A stretch of 64,000 nt of DNA, taken from contig JADJMA010000010.1 of assembly GCA_016709845.1 (NCBI GenBank), positions 62,001 through 126,000 of the forward strand, read 5' to 3'. The position numbers were made by a program, and so were the translations under genes. The stretch comes from Flammeovirgaceae bacterium. GTDB taxonomy: Bacteria > Bacteroidota > Bacteroidia > Cytophagales > Cyclobacteriaceae. This document shows, one piece after another, positions 1 through 9,158 of this stretch. The notes beneath the pieces were generated by a model that was not told the DNA's origin, did not search any database, and saw only the letters and a program-made list of their open reading frames with translations. Numbering within the stretch: position 1 is the stretch's first letter; each line of letters starts with the position of its first letter.

Positions 1-280
1 GTCGGGCTCCCCATTTTTCTACACGGCTACGTCCCATTTTATGTTCGATTGATAGCGCATAACTCAATATCTGTTCTGGCCCTAAGGAAGACTTAATGAT
101 TAGGGCCATGTTCAAAAAATCCGGTTGATCAGATTTACCCCAGGGGTTTAGTTTCATAAACGATGATCTTTTAAGAACAACGCCAATATGAAGACCGATT
201 AACGCGATTGCTTTTTCTAAATTATTTACCCGATCGCCCAAATTACTGCCCAGTAGCAGAAATGTTCTATTCAATTCCAT
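1..280 (-). CDS. folK: 2-amino-4-hydroxy-6-hydroxymethyldihydropteridine pyrophosphokinase (HPPK), partial
   Basis: Folate synthesis enzyme that transfers pyrophosphate from ATP to 6-hydroxymethyl-dihydropterin in the cytoplasm. The first 93 residues are readable without a break from ATG at 280 to the window edge. The HPPK hallmarks appear in order: LLLGSNLGDR (residues 8-17), PWG (46-48), DQPDFLNMAL (51-60), and the signature GRSRVEKWGAR (83-93), which carries the ATP and pterin-binding charged residues. The C-terminal part, normally about 60-70 more residues including the IDIDLL strand, lies outside the window. It is transcribed divergently from sppA with a 72-bp gap. The stretch normally reading YETxPWG is FMKLNPWG here, a mild deviation. 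Identification is firm from the motif series. Confidence 0.93.
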   Translation of the reverse strand, partial: MELNRTFLLLGSNLGDRVNNLEKAIALIGLHIGVVLKRSSFMKLNPWGKSDQPDFLNMALIIKSSLGPEQILSYALSIEHKMGRSRVEKWGAR

Positions 281-327
281 ACATGCGAAAGATAGCCAAG
301 TCGTTTCCTTTCCGGATGCCCTTTCAG

Positions 328-335
328 TATTTTTG
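328..335 (+). promoter_or_regulatory. Bacteroidota -7 promoter element (TATTTTTG) for sppA
   Basis: TATTTTTG fits the Bacteroidota primary-sigma -7 consensus TAnnTTTG and ends 17 bases before the sppA ATG at 353. No clear TTTG is seen at the -33 position. The same TATTTTTGTGC string occurs upstream of purL. In both places a spurious GTG start lies inside the element, which supports the downstream ATG as the true start. Confidence 0.4.
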
Positions 336-352
336 TGCCTAATTTTATTTTC

Positions 353-2056
353 ATGAATTTCTTCAAAACTTTTCTGGCGTCATGCCTGGGTTCATTGCTC
401 GCTTTTATTGTATTGATCGGATTGATAATTTTCTCTGTTACGGCTATTGTTTCAAGCCTATCTAATGGAGATAGTCAAACAGTTATAAAAGAAAACTCAG
501 TTTTACATCTCAAGTTGGATGTTCCCATAACGGAGAACGAAATCGAAAATCCTTTTGAAGGACTACCGATACCGGAAGCGGTCTCTTCGATTGGATTATT
601 GCCGCTAAAAATCAATCGAGCAGGCTAAACAAAGATCCGAACATTAAAGGAATCTACCCGGGATCTCAGTGTATTTATGAGCGGTTTGGAGTTGCCGGGG
701 AAATCCGGCAGGCTTTACTAGATTTTAAAACTTCCGGAAAATGGATTGTTGCGTATAGCGAGCTTTATACCGAGTCGGCCTACTATGTTGTTTCCGCTGC
801 GGATAAAGTTTATTTAAATCCAGAAGGTGATCTCGAATTTAATGGATTGTCGGTAGAGGTTTCTTTCTTCAAGAAACTATTTGATAAGCTTGAGATTAAA
901 CCACAAATTTTTCGGGTAGGAGATTTTAAAAGTGCCGTTGAGCCCTTCATGCTTGATCATATGAGTGCCGAAAACAAACTGCAACTCAATGAATTGATTT
1001 CAGATATAAATAACGTTCCATGATTCGGGACATCGCGCAAAGCCGGAATATTGAAGTAAACCGGCTAAAGGAAATCTCAGACAAAATGTTGGTTACGAAT
1101 TCATCAACTGCTCAATCGCAGGCTTGGTGGATTCATTAATTTCTTTTCGACCAGGCAACAGGAATTGCGCACCCGATTAGGGGTGAAAGAAAATTCGGAT
1201 ATTAGTTTAGTTAAATACAGTAAGTACAAAAGAGCTATTCCATTACGCCAGTTCAAAAAATGAAATTGCTGTTATTGTAGCCGATGGTGATATTATACCG
1301 GGCAAGGCACAGCAAGGTATGATTGGCTCAGACACGTTTGCTGAAGAGATTAGAAAAGCCCGGCTTAATGATCGGGTGAAGGCTATTGTAATTCGTATTA
1401 ACTCACCGGGCGGCAGTGCGCTGGCATCGGACGCAATGTGGCGAGAAGAAAACTGGCCACGGAGGTTAAGCCTGTTATTGCGTCTATGCCTGATTACGCA
1501 GCTTCGGGCGGTTATTGACCCTGGCCATGGCTTGCGATACCATTGTAGCGCAGCCAACAACCATAACAGGTCGATTGGCGTGTTTAGTGTTTTGTTTGAT
1601 CTAAGCAGTTTCCTTGATAATAAATTGGGGATTACTTTTGAGGAGGTTAAGACCGGTGACATTGGTGGATTATCTGTTACCAGACCCTTAACGGCCGTTG
1701 AAAAATCAATCTGGCAAAAAAGGACTGAAGATATTTATGGATCATTTACAACCAAGGCTGCAGAGGGTCGGGGAATGCCCGTGGAAGAATTAAGAAAAGT
1801 TGCTTCAGGCAGGGTTTGGACGGGTGCCCAGGCAAAAGAAAGAGGCTTGGTAGATATTTTAGGAAACTTCAATGACGCAGTTGCCATAGCTACGGCAAAG
1901 GCTGGTGTTTCAGATGATTATAAGTTGAAATACTACCCGGTTCAAAAATCGTTTATCCAGGAATGGCTAATGGGGATGGAGGAGAACGCTGCAACAAGTC
2001 AGCTAAAAAATGAATTGGGCGAATATTTTAAGACCTACGAGCAACTTAAAAACTGA
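353..2056 (+). CDS. sppA: Signal peptide peptidase SppA, 67K type, multiply frameshifted
   Basis: Membrane serine protease that degrades cleaved signal peptides. The product starts MNFFKTFLAS at 353 with one N-terminal transmembrane helix, and two tandem S49 domains follow. The total span fits a protein of about 565 residues, usual for Bacteroidota SppA. The general-base Lys of the first domain is seen in SAADKVYLNPEG (codon 805-807). The nucleophile Ser is in YAASGGY (codon 1504-1506), followed at once by an in-frame TGA at 1516. Conserved blocks INSPGGSALASD, IGVFSVLFD and VASGRVWTGAQAKERGLVD are intact but sit in different frames. At least five indels separate them (near 605, 1020, 1140, 1440-1460 and 1515-1555). 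This is either a true pseudogene or, more likely, sequence error as elsewhere in the window. Confidence 0.85.
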
Positions 2057-2375
2057 AGGAATATCAGGGAAGTCAGGCTCGTTACCATGAGCCTTTAATA
2101 CACTAATGAGTGTAAGGGTGAGTTGACAGGGTGTAAGATTTCCATTAGATGTGAATTATTTTGGTTTTTTTTGACAAAATAATGTTCTACCAAACTTGTG
2201 GTTTCCAAAGATTCCACGGGCTAAATGTTAATTCACCGGAAGTTATTACGATAACACCCCGATTTAAGCAGAATATTGCGAAAGAATACCCACTTTCCTT
2301 ATAGGCTTATATCGTAACTGAATAGCGAATTAAGTCGGGTTACCTTTAGGGTAAAGACTTAAAACAACTATGAGA
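2057..2375. other. Intergenic stretch downstream of sppA
   Basis: 319 bases without a convincing coding sequence on either strand. A weak hairpin lies just after the sppA stop (2075-2094) and a short 5-bp-stem repeat (TTACC/GGTAA) near 2340-2355. Nothing else recognisable is seen. Confidence 0.4.
2075..2094 (+). terminator. Possible sppA terminator hairpin
   Basis: AGGCTC and GAGCCT form a 6-bp stem with an 8-nt loop 19 bases after the sppA stop, followed by TTTAATA rather than a long T-run. Weak intrinsic terminator at best. Confidence 0.35.
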
Positions 2376-2533
2376 TTACCACTTTTCGTTTTCCTTCAGC
2401 GCGAAACCGCCACTGTTACTGGAAGACGATACTGTTTCTTTCTTAACTACAGTTTGGGAAGATGAACCGGTGAATGAATACGGTAGATAAAATTACTACA
2501 GCAGCGCTAAAAGATGATTGTTTTTGTTTTCAT
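2376..2533 (-). CDS. Diverged small secreted/lipoprotein-like member of the array, frameshifted
   Basis: Short leftward reading frame beginning MKTKTIIF at 2533 and ending with GGFALKENEKW before a TAA at 2378-2376. Two indels are needed to join a hydrophobic start (SAAVVILSTVF) to the polar tail. The tail aligns with that of the neighbouring 42-residue lipoproteins: VKKETVSSSSNSGGFALKE against VKPQVESNNTGGSAIKE. It starts 33 bases after the stop of the last tandem copy, the same spacing as between the copies, so it looks like the final cistron of the same transcript. No lipobox Cys is visible in the current reading, possibly lost to the frame errors. Function unknown. Confidence 0.5.
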
Positions 2534-2566
2534 AATGATGTTATTGAGGTGTGATAACCAAATAAT

Positions 2567-2695
2567 TTATTCTTTGATTGCGCTTCCGCCAGTATTATTG
2601 CTTTCAACTTGAGGTTTTACTTCTTCTTCGGTGCATGAGGTTAAAGCAGAGAAAGAGAGGAGAGCAAGAATTAGGGAGTAGATTAATTTTTTCAT
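2567..2695 (-). CDS. 42-residue putative lipoprotein, array copy 1 (most promoter-distal)
   Basis: Complete ORF from ATG at 2695 to TAA at 2569-2567. Residues 1-20 form a signal peptide (MKK start, hydrophobic LILALLSFSA core) ending in the lipobox LTSC with Cys21. The predicted mature lipopeptide is 22 residues, acidic, with a TEEEVKPQVE segment and the tail SNNTGGSAIKE. The protein is identical to copies 3 and 4 although the DNA differs at third codon positions (GAA/GAG, GGC/GGT, AAT/AAC), which argues for real translation and selection. No function is known to me. It sits in a leftward polycistron divergent from a TPR histidine kinase. Confidence 0.72.
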   Translation of the reverse strand: MKKLIYSLILALLSFSALTSCTEEEVKPQVESNNTGGSAIKE

Positions 2696-2726
2696 AGAGG
2701 TTTTATTTAGGATTTATATGAATGAT

Positions 2727-2856
2727 TTATTCTTTGATTGCGCTTCCACCAGTATTATTGCTTTCAACTTGAGGTTTTACTTCCTCTTCGGTGCATGAGG
2801 TTAAAGCAGAGGAAGGAGAGGAAGGGCAGAATTTAGGGAGTAGATTAATTTTTTAT
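2727..2856 (-). pseudogene. Tandem lipoprotein array copy 2, disrupted
   Basis: Second unit of the array. The mature part (CTEEEVKPQVESNNTGGSAIKE) is intact, but the start codon has lost one base (ATG reads ATA at 2856-2854) and the signal-peptide region has gained two bases, so the frame is broken. The disrupted bases are in purine/pyrimidine runs, so assembly or read error in a tandem repeat is as likely as real decay. Confidence 0.55.
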
Positions 2857-2885
2857 AGGGTTTATTTAGGATTTATATGAATGAT

Positions 2886-3014
2886 TTATTCTTTGATTGC
2901 GCTTCCGCCAGTATTATTGCTTTCAACTTGAGGTTTTACTTCCTCTTCGGTGCATGAGGTTAAAGCAGAGAAAGAGAGGAGAGCAAGAATTAGGGAGTAG
3001 ATTAATTTTTTCAT
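2886..3014 (-). CDS. 42-residue putative lipoprotein, array copy 3
   Basis: Complete ORF from ATG at 3014 to TAA at 2888-2886. It encodes the same 42-residue lipoprotein as copies 1 and 4 (lipobox LTSC at residues 18-21, tail GGSAIKE). The 31-base spacer to the preceding copy is nearly identical in all units, so the copies arose by duplication of a unit containing both the gene and its leader. Function unknown. Confidence 0.72.
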   Translation of the reverse strand: MKKLIYSLILALLSFSALTSCTEEEVKPQVESNNTGGSAIKE

Positions 3015-3045
3015 AGGGGTTTTATTTAGGATTTATATGAATGAT

Positions 3046-3174
3046 TTATTCTTTGATTGCGCTTCCACCAGTATTGTTGCTTTCAACTTGAGGTTTTACT
3101 TCTTCTTCGGTGCATGAGGTTAAAGCAGAGAAAGAGAGGAGAGCAAGAATTAGGGAGTAGATTAATTTTTTCAT
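3046..3174 (-). CDS. 42-residue putative lipoprotein, array copy 4 (promoter-proximal)
   Basis: First gene of the leftward array, ATG at 3174 and TAA at 3048-3046. The protein is identical to copies 1 and 3, with a unique synonymous AAC in the SNNT segment. Its leader (bases 3175 upward) differs from the leaders of the internal copies, so it probably holds the real promoter while the internal leaders are only translational. A 16-bp palindrome lies 50 bases upstream, between this gene and the histidine kinase. Function unknown. Confidence 0.72.
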   Translation of the reverse strand: MKKLIYSLILALLSFSALTSCTEEEVKPQVESNNTGGSAIKE

Positions 3175-3223
3175 AAAAGTTAGATGGTTTAATTTTTAAT
3201 TAATTTGTTTGCTGTTAAATTGT

Positions 3224-3239
3224 AATTCAAATTTGAATT
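3224..3239. promoter_or_regulatory. 16-bp perfect palindrome in the divergent region (AATTCAAATTTGAATT)
   Basis: The sequence equals its own reverse complement. It lies between the lipoprotein array (ATG at 3174, leftward) and the histidine kinase (start near 3278, rightward), where a shared operator would be expected. It is AT-rich, so chance is not excluded in 64 kb. Confidence 0.35.
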
Positions 3240-3277
3240 TCCTTACGATAATAATTTCACTTAATAAATCAAACTCC

Positions 3278-5559
3278 TTGCGTAAGTACCTTAAGTTGAA
3301 TAAGTATTTAATTTTTGCTCTGTGTGTTCTGCTTGGGCTTGTGGCTAATCCAATTTTTTCACAGAACCAGGCCAAGATTGATTCGTTGCGATTGCTTTTA
3401 AAAACCTCCCGGGATACAAGTAGGTTTACGTTACTATCAGAACTTTTTCAAGCCACCAACCGCACCAACTTTGAGGAGGCGTTAGGTTATGCTAAGGCGG
3501 CTTATAGTTATGCCCAATCGTCACGTGACTCGGTAGCGATTGTAAAAGCGGGTAGAATGATTGCGTATTCGTTAGATGATCTGGGTAGAAACGAAGAAGC
3601 CTTGGTTGTTCTAAATAGAGTTATTCGAATCGCTCAACGCAATCAGGATGAATATCCCGAGCTAAAAGAAATTTTAAGTTTCTTTATAATAATGCCGGTA
3701 TCGCCTATATGTATATTGGTAAGTACGATTCCTCCTTAGTAATCATTTTAAATCCTTGGAAATACGAGAATCAGAAGGCGACAAAAGAAGTATAGGAACG
3801 GCTCAAAATAATATTGGTCTGGTTTATTTTAAACTTAGAAATTTCGAAAAAGCCCTGGAGTATTATTTGAATTCATTAGCTTATAAAAGAGAGTTGAATG
3901 ATCAAAAGATATTGATAAGATCTTAAGCAACGTTGGTTTGTGTTATGCGGAATTGGGTAATCTGATTAAGGCCGTTGAGTCTTTTGATGAAGTTCTTAAT
4001 AATTGTAAACAGAACTGTTCGCCCTCTATAATTACCATAGTAAATTTTGGTTTTGGGGCGGGCCTATCAGAAAAATCAATGAATTCAATAAATCAAATAT
4101 TTTTTCAAATTTCCTTAGAAAGCTCAAAGAAACAAAATGATTCCCGCTATGAAATTGAGAACTTAATCAATCTTGGAACTAATGAGAGGAGTTTAAGTAA
4201 TTTAAAGAAAAGCATTGAACACCTGTTAGAGGCAAATGACCTTGCGCAGCGTTTCCGGTATACCGAACTACAGATAAATATTTTTAAAGAGTTATATAAA
4301 GCGTATAATTCTATCAATGATTTTGAAAATGCTGCCTTATTTCAGACACGCTATATTCAGTTGAAGGACAGTATTTATAGCGGGGATCTGATTAAGAATT
4401 TGTCCAGTATTCAAACTAATTTTGAGCAACGTGAAAATCTTAAAACCATAAGACTCAGCAATGAGAATATAAAACTAAAAGATGAGCAATTGCAGCGGCA
4501 GCGCCTTCAATATTTATTCATTGTATTAGTTGCCATTCTTATTATTTTACTTGCCACGGTTCTTATTTGGGCAAATAGAAAACAACATCGTCACAATGCT
4601 GCCCTTAGCGTGGCCAATCGGGTTATTGAAGAACAAAATAAAGCGCTTACCAAAACGAATGAAGAGTTGGATAATCGGGTGCAGGAGAAAACACGTGATT
4701 TAGTTCTTAGCAATGAGTCGCTCACACAAGTCAATGAGGAATTGGATAATTTCATTTATCGCACTTCTCATGATATTCGTGGACCCTTAGTTACCTTAAA
4801 GGGAGTTTGTAACGTAGCTATGCTCGATGTGAAAGATGAGTTAGCACTTGACTACATGAATAGGCTTGATGTTACTGCCGGCAAACTAAATTCTATCCTC
4901 ACACGATTGTTATTCGTAAACCAGATCAATCATGCAGAGCTTGTTCCTACTGAAATTGATTTAAACGCACTTATTGATAATATCATAAAGAAAGAACGTA
5001 GCCAGATACTGCCACCCAATTTTTCGATTGAGTATGATGTTAATCCATCCGTAAAATTAATATCTGATCGTGAGTTGGTTGGGGTTATATTGGAGAACCT
5101 TATTGATAATGCTATAAAATTCTATAATACATCTGACCGGATTTCTCCCTTTGTTAAAATCATGATTCGAAAGTCTGGCCCTAAGCAAGTCTCTATTCAG
5201 GTTGATGACAACGGTATTGGGGTAAACACGGGAGACAAAGATCAGATCTTTCATTTATTTGTTCGAGCCTCCGAGCGCTCCGAAACGGGAGGTATTGGAC
5301 TTTATTTATCGAAATTATCGTCTCAACGCCTTGGCGGTGAGATTACGCTGCGAGATACCTCGATAAAGGGTCAACGTTTCTTGTTTTCCTTCCGGCTGAT
5401 CTTACACCGATTCTCGAAAAGAGGCGTGAGTTAGAGGAACGTAAAAAGAAAGATAAAGCAAAACGTGAGCGCGAAGCACAGTTGGCAAAGCAGAAAGCAC
5501 AAGAACCAAGTAGTGATGAAGCTAATTCTGAAAAACAAAAGGGTTCAATAGCCTCCTGA
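3278..5559 (+). CDS. TPR-containing sensor histidine kinase, frameshifted
   Basis: Signal peptide (RKYLKLNKYLIFALCVLLG...FSQ) is followed by TPR repeats (for example NNIGLVYFKLRNFEKALEYY and LSNVGLCYAELGNLIKAVESF), one transmembrane helix near 4515-4575, a coiled-coil linker, then the kinase core. H-box is YRTSHDIRGPL (near 4760-4790), N-box LENLIDNAIKF, G1 DDNGIGV and G2 GGIGLYL. A lysine/glutamate-rich tail reaches TGA at 5557-5559 after an indel near 5390. Other indels are near 3690 and 3920. No in-frame ATG is visible, so TTG at 3278 is my choice and TTG at 3209 is possible. The predicted topology puts the TPRs in the periplasm, a plausible peptide or protein sensor. No receiver domain or response regulator lies adjacent. 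It is divergent from the micro-lipoprotein array. Confidence 0.85.
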
Positions 5560-5611
5560 TTTCCGGCTCATTTAGCATCTTTGCTATCTGTTTATGAAAG
5601 GATTGCAAATG

Positions 5612-7713
5612 CAGGAAAAGAAATTTAATCGTTATACCGTTACCGCAGCTTTACCCTACGCCAATGGACCAAAACATATTGGCCACCTGGCAGGGGCTTA
5701 TATTCCTTCCGATGTATATGTTCGATACTTGCGGCTAAGTGGAAAGGACGTGATTTTTGTTTGTGGAAGTGATGAACACGGCACAGCCATTCCTAATCAA
5801 GCCCTAAAAGAAAAGACCACCTCACAAGCTATCGTTGATAAATATGACGCGTTGATTCGCGATTGCTTTGCGAAACTCGGGATGTCCTTTGATATTTATC
5901 ATCGAACCACCGAACCCATACACCATCAAACTTCGCAGGAAATATTTCTAACACTCTTCAACAAGGGACTGCTTACCGAAGAAACCTCTGAACAATATTA
6001 TGATGAGGAGGCTAAAGCTTTTTTGGCAGATCGGTATATTGTAGGAACCTGCCCAAAGTGTGCCTATCCCAATGCCTATGGCGATCAATGTGAAAAATGT
6101 GGTTCTACGCTAAGCCCACGTGAGTTAATTAATCCCAGATCAACACTAAGTGGAAAACCACCCGTATTAAAGCTCACCAAGCATTGGTATTTACCTCTCG
6201 AGAATTATGAGCCCTGGCTACGCGATTGGATTCTGAAAAATCATAAGGAAGATTGGAAGCCCAATGTATATGGTCAGTGCAAATCGTGGATTGAAGCAGG
6301 GCTACAACCCAGGGCGATGACCCGCGATTTGGAATGGGGAATAAAGGTTCCGTTGCCCGAAGCGGAAGGGAAAGTTCTTTACGTATGGTTTGATGCACCC
6401 ATTGGCTACATCTCGGCCACGCGGGCCTTGTTTGATGAAGTACATTCAGGCAAACTAAAATATGCAACACCCCGTAGGGATTTAAGTAAATCGAATAAAG
6501 ACGATTGGAAAAATATTGGCAAGCAGAGGATACCCGGCTAATCCATTTTATTGGGAAAGACAATATTGTATTTCACTGTATTATTTTTCCGGTAATGCTT
6601 CATGCTACCGGTGAATACATTGTGCCCGACAACGTTCCCGCTAATGAGTTTATGAACCTAGAGGGGGATAAGATGTCAACCAGTCGTGGCTGGTCAATTG
6701 AAATGCATGAGTATCTGGAAGATTTTCCTGACAAGCCAGATGTATTGCGGTATGCGTTGTTAACAAATCTACCAGAGGCTAAAGACAGTGAGTTTACCTG
6801 GAAGGATTTTCAGGCTAAGAACAACAATGAGTTGGTAGCCATCTTTGGCAACTTTGTGAACCGGGCTGTTGTGCTCACTCAAAAATATTTTGAAGGCAAA
6901 GTTCCGCCTCAAAAGGAACTCAACGAGCTCTATAAAAAAGTGTTGGCTGACCTGAAGGAAATGCCGAACAAAATTGCGGCTTCTATCGAGGCGTTTCGAT
7001 TCAGAGAAGCAACGGCTAATTTTATTGACTTGGCGCGGGTTGGAAATAAATATCTAGCCGAAACAGAGCCTTGGAAATTGGCAAAGACTGATTTAGATCG
7101 GGTAGGCACTATTTTAAATATTTCCTTGCAGATAGCGGCCTCACTATCTGTTGTGGGTGAACCATTTTTGCCTTTTACTTCAGGTAAACTGAAGAGTTTG
7201 TTAGGTGTTGATGCACTAACCTGGCAGCAAGCGGGCGATGCCAATGCGCTGAAGGCCGGTGCTCCACCAAGGAAGCACCTTGTTGTTTGAAAAAATTGAA
7301 GATGTAGTTATTGAAAAACAAATCAAAAACTCTTAGACTCAAAACGTGCTATGGAATTGGAAAGTCAACCTGCTACGCCAGCAAAAGCTGAAATCTCATT
7401 CGATGATTTTTCTAAAATGGATATTCGTATCGGAAAAATCTTGAAAGCCGAACGGGTGGAGAAATCGAAAAAGCTGTTAAAACTTCAAGTAGATACCGGC
7501 CTTGACTCGCGTACCGTGATGAGTGGTATTGCAGAACATTTTACTCCGGAGGAAGTAGTTGGAAGGCAGGTTACAATTTTAGTAAATCTGGCGCCACGAA
7601 AAATCATGGGCGTAGAATCGCAAGGAATGATCTTAATGGCTGAAGACAAGAACGGAGATCTTAAACTTCTGGCACCAGACAAAGAAGTGTCTCCAGGGTC
7701 AGCCGTTAGCTGA
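5612..7713 (+). CDS. metG: Methionyl-tRNA synthetase with C-terminal tRNA-binding domain, frameshifted
   Basis: Charges tRNA-Met with methionine. The class I HIGH motif is in [14 protein letters not shown] near the start. The zinc knuckle CPKCxxxxxxxxCEKC is near 6049-6100 and KMSTS (the KMSKS signature) near 6671. The anticodon-binding helical domain follows. A C-terminal EMAP/Trbp111-like domain ([17 protein letters not shown] to [15 protein letters not shown]) makes this the long dimeric type. ATG at 5612 ([11 protein letters not shown]) is preferred over ATG at 5594. Single-base indels near 6505 and 7265 and a missing A near 7335 split the frame. An essential gene broken three times is strong evidence that indels in this window are sequencing errors. 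Confidence 0.95.
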
Positions 7714-7763
7714 TAATCCTTTCCCCAAATCAAGCAAAACACGCTTTAACGTCAATTCTAGCG

Positions 7764-7791
7764 CCTTTATGTAACGCTGGTTACATAAAGG
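7764..7791. promoter_or_regulatory. Perfect palindrome CCTTTATGTAAC-N4-GTTACATAAAGG, candidate Crp/Fnr-type operator
   Basis: Two 12-base arms (7764-7775 and 7780-7791) are exact inverted repeats around GCTG. The core reads TGTAA-N6-TTACA, the same geometry as Crp/Fnr half-sites (TGTGA-N6-TCACA). It is centred about 115 bases before the sulfide:quinone oxidoreductase ATG. It is not followed by a T-run, so a terminator role for metG is less likely. Confidence 0.6.
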
Positions 7792-7892
7792 GATGCAGTA
7801 TGTGATAAAGGTCATCATAGTTGGTGAGCATCATCATTACGCGGTAGCCGATCAGGGTCTACTTTTACATAACCAATCAACCAATAAGAGTT

Positions 7893-9135
7893 ATGAAAAA
7901 GTTACTGATTTTAGGGGCCGGTACAGCGGGTACCATGATGGCCAATAAGCTTTCCAGAAACTTGAATAAAAGTATATGGGAAATTACGATTGTTGATAAG
8001 GACGAGAATCATTTTTACCAACCCGGTTTTTTGTTTATACCCTTTGGCATTTATCGTCCTGAAGACGTAGTGCGTTCGAAGCGTGAATTTCTTCCAAAGG
8101 GCGTGAATTTTATCATTCAGAATATTGAAAAGATTGAACCTGAAAATAATCGGGTTCTTCTGAGCAATGGAGAAATTCTGGATTATGATATTCTGGTTGC
8201 TGCAACCGGCACCGTGCCCGTTCCTGAAGAAACAGAAGGACTCAAGGGAAGCTATGGTATAAGATATTTTTGATTTTTATACCTATGATGGGGCAACGCG
8301 TTTAGCAAAAAAACTAGATAAATGGGGGGGAGGCAAACTGGTGATCAACCTGGCCGAAACGCTTATCAAGTGCCCGGTGGCTCCTTTAGAATTTGCTTTT
8401 CTGGCCGATGCTTATTTCTCTGAAAAAGGGATCCGTGATAAAGTGGAGATATTCTACGTGACACCTCTATCCGGAGCGTTTACCAAGCCCAAGGCCACCG
8501 CCATGCTTGGTAAATTATTGGATGAAAAGAAGATTAATGTAGTACCTGATTTTTACTTGCAACAAGTTGACAATGATCGAAAAGTCTTAATATCCTATGA
8601 CAATCAAGAGGTTCCTTTCGATTTATTAGTATCCGTGCCTGTAAATAAGGGCGATGAAATGGTTGAAGCAAGTAATCTGGGTGATGACGATGGACTGAAC
8701 TTCATTCCTACAGATAAACATACACTCCAATCCAAAAAATATGAAAATATGTTTGTGATCGGTGATGCAACCAATTTACCCACGTCAAGGCAGGTTCTGT
8801 AGCTCACTTTGAAGCCGATGTTTTAACAGAGAATATTCTAAGTTATATTATTAAAGAACCATTGGCTGCGAGTTTCGATGGGCACTCTAACTGTTTTGTT
8901 GAAACTGGTTACGGCAAGGCCACCCTGATTGATTTTAACTACGAAACGGAGCCACTGCCTGGAAAATTTCCATTTGCTAAAATAGGCCCATGGATTTACT
9001 CTTAAAGTTACCCGCGCTAACCACTATGGTAAACTGGCCTTTAAGTGGGTGTACTGGCATATGCTGCTAACAGGAAAAAAACTTCCCGTTAGCACGAACA
9101 TGTCCATGGCCGGAAAACTTGTCGAAGCAAATTAA
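7893..9135 (+). CDS. Sulfide:quinone oxidoreductase-like flavoprotein, frameshifted
   Basis: FAD-dependent membrane-associated oxidoreductase, probably passing electrons from sulfide to the quinone pool. The Rossmann GxGxxG motif is in LILGAGTAGTMMANKL (residues 5-20). The HFYQPGFLFIPFG and PEDVVRSKREFLPKGV blocks are typical of SQR. A conserved Cys sits in IKCPVAPLEF and the second FAD motif is VIGDATNLPTS. The C-terminus (TRANHYGKLAFKWVYWHMLL) resembles the amphipathic membrane anchor. Indels near 8268, 8790 and 8985 break the frame, and the stop is TAA at 9133-9135. It heads a three-gene sulfur cluster with TusE-like and DsrE2-like genes, which supports sulfide or persulfide oxidation. The wider family includes other NAD(P)/FAD oxidoreductases, so the substrate is inferred. 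Confidence 0.8.
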
Positions 9136-9158
9136 TATTGAAATCAACCAACTACGAT

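Larger units (their letters stand above)
2567..3180. repeat. Four tandem 160-bp direct repeats carrying a small lipoprotein gene each
   Basis: Stop codons of successive units lie at 2567, 2727, 2886 and 3046, giving periods of 160, 159 and 160 bases. Units differ by a handful of substitutions, mostly synonymous, and unit 2 carries indels. Each unit is one ORF plus a spacer of about 31 bases. Confidence 0.92.

Noticed and set aside
1243..1662. Minus-strand 139-residue ORF over sppA
   Set aside because: It overlaps the conserved SppA catalytic domain and resembles no family.
2567..3180. Tandem repeats considered as a CRISPR array
   Set aside because: Units are 160 bases with no unique spacers between short repeats, and each unit contains a coherent ORF.
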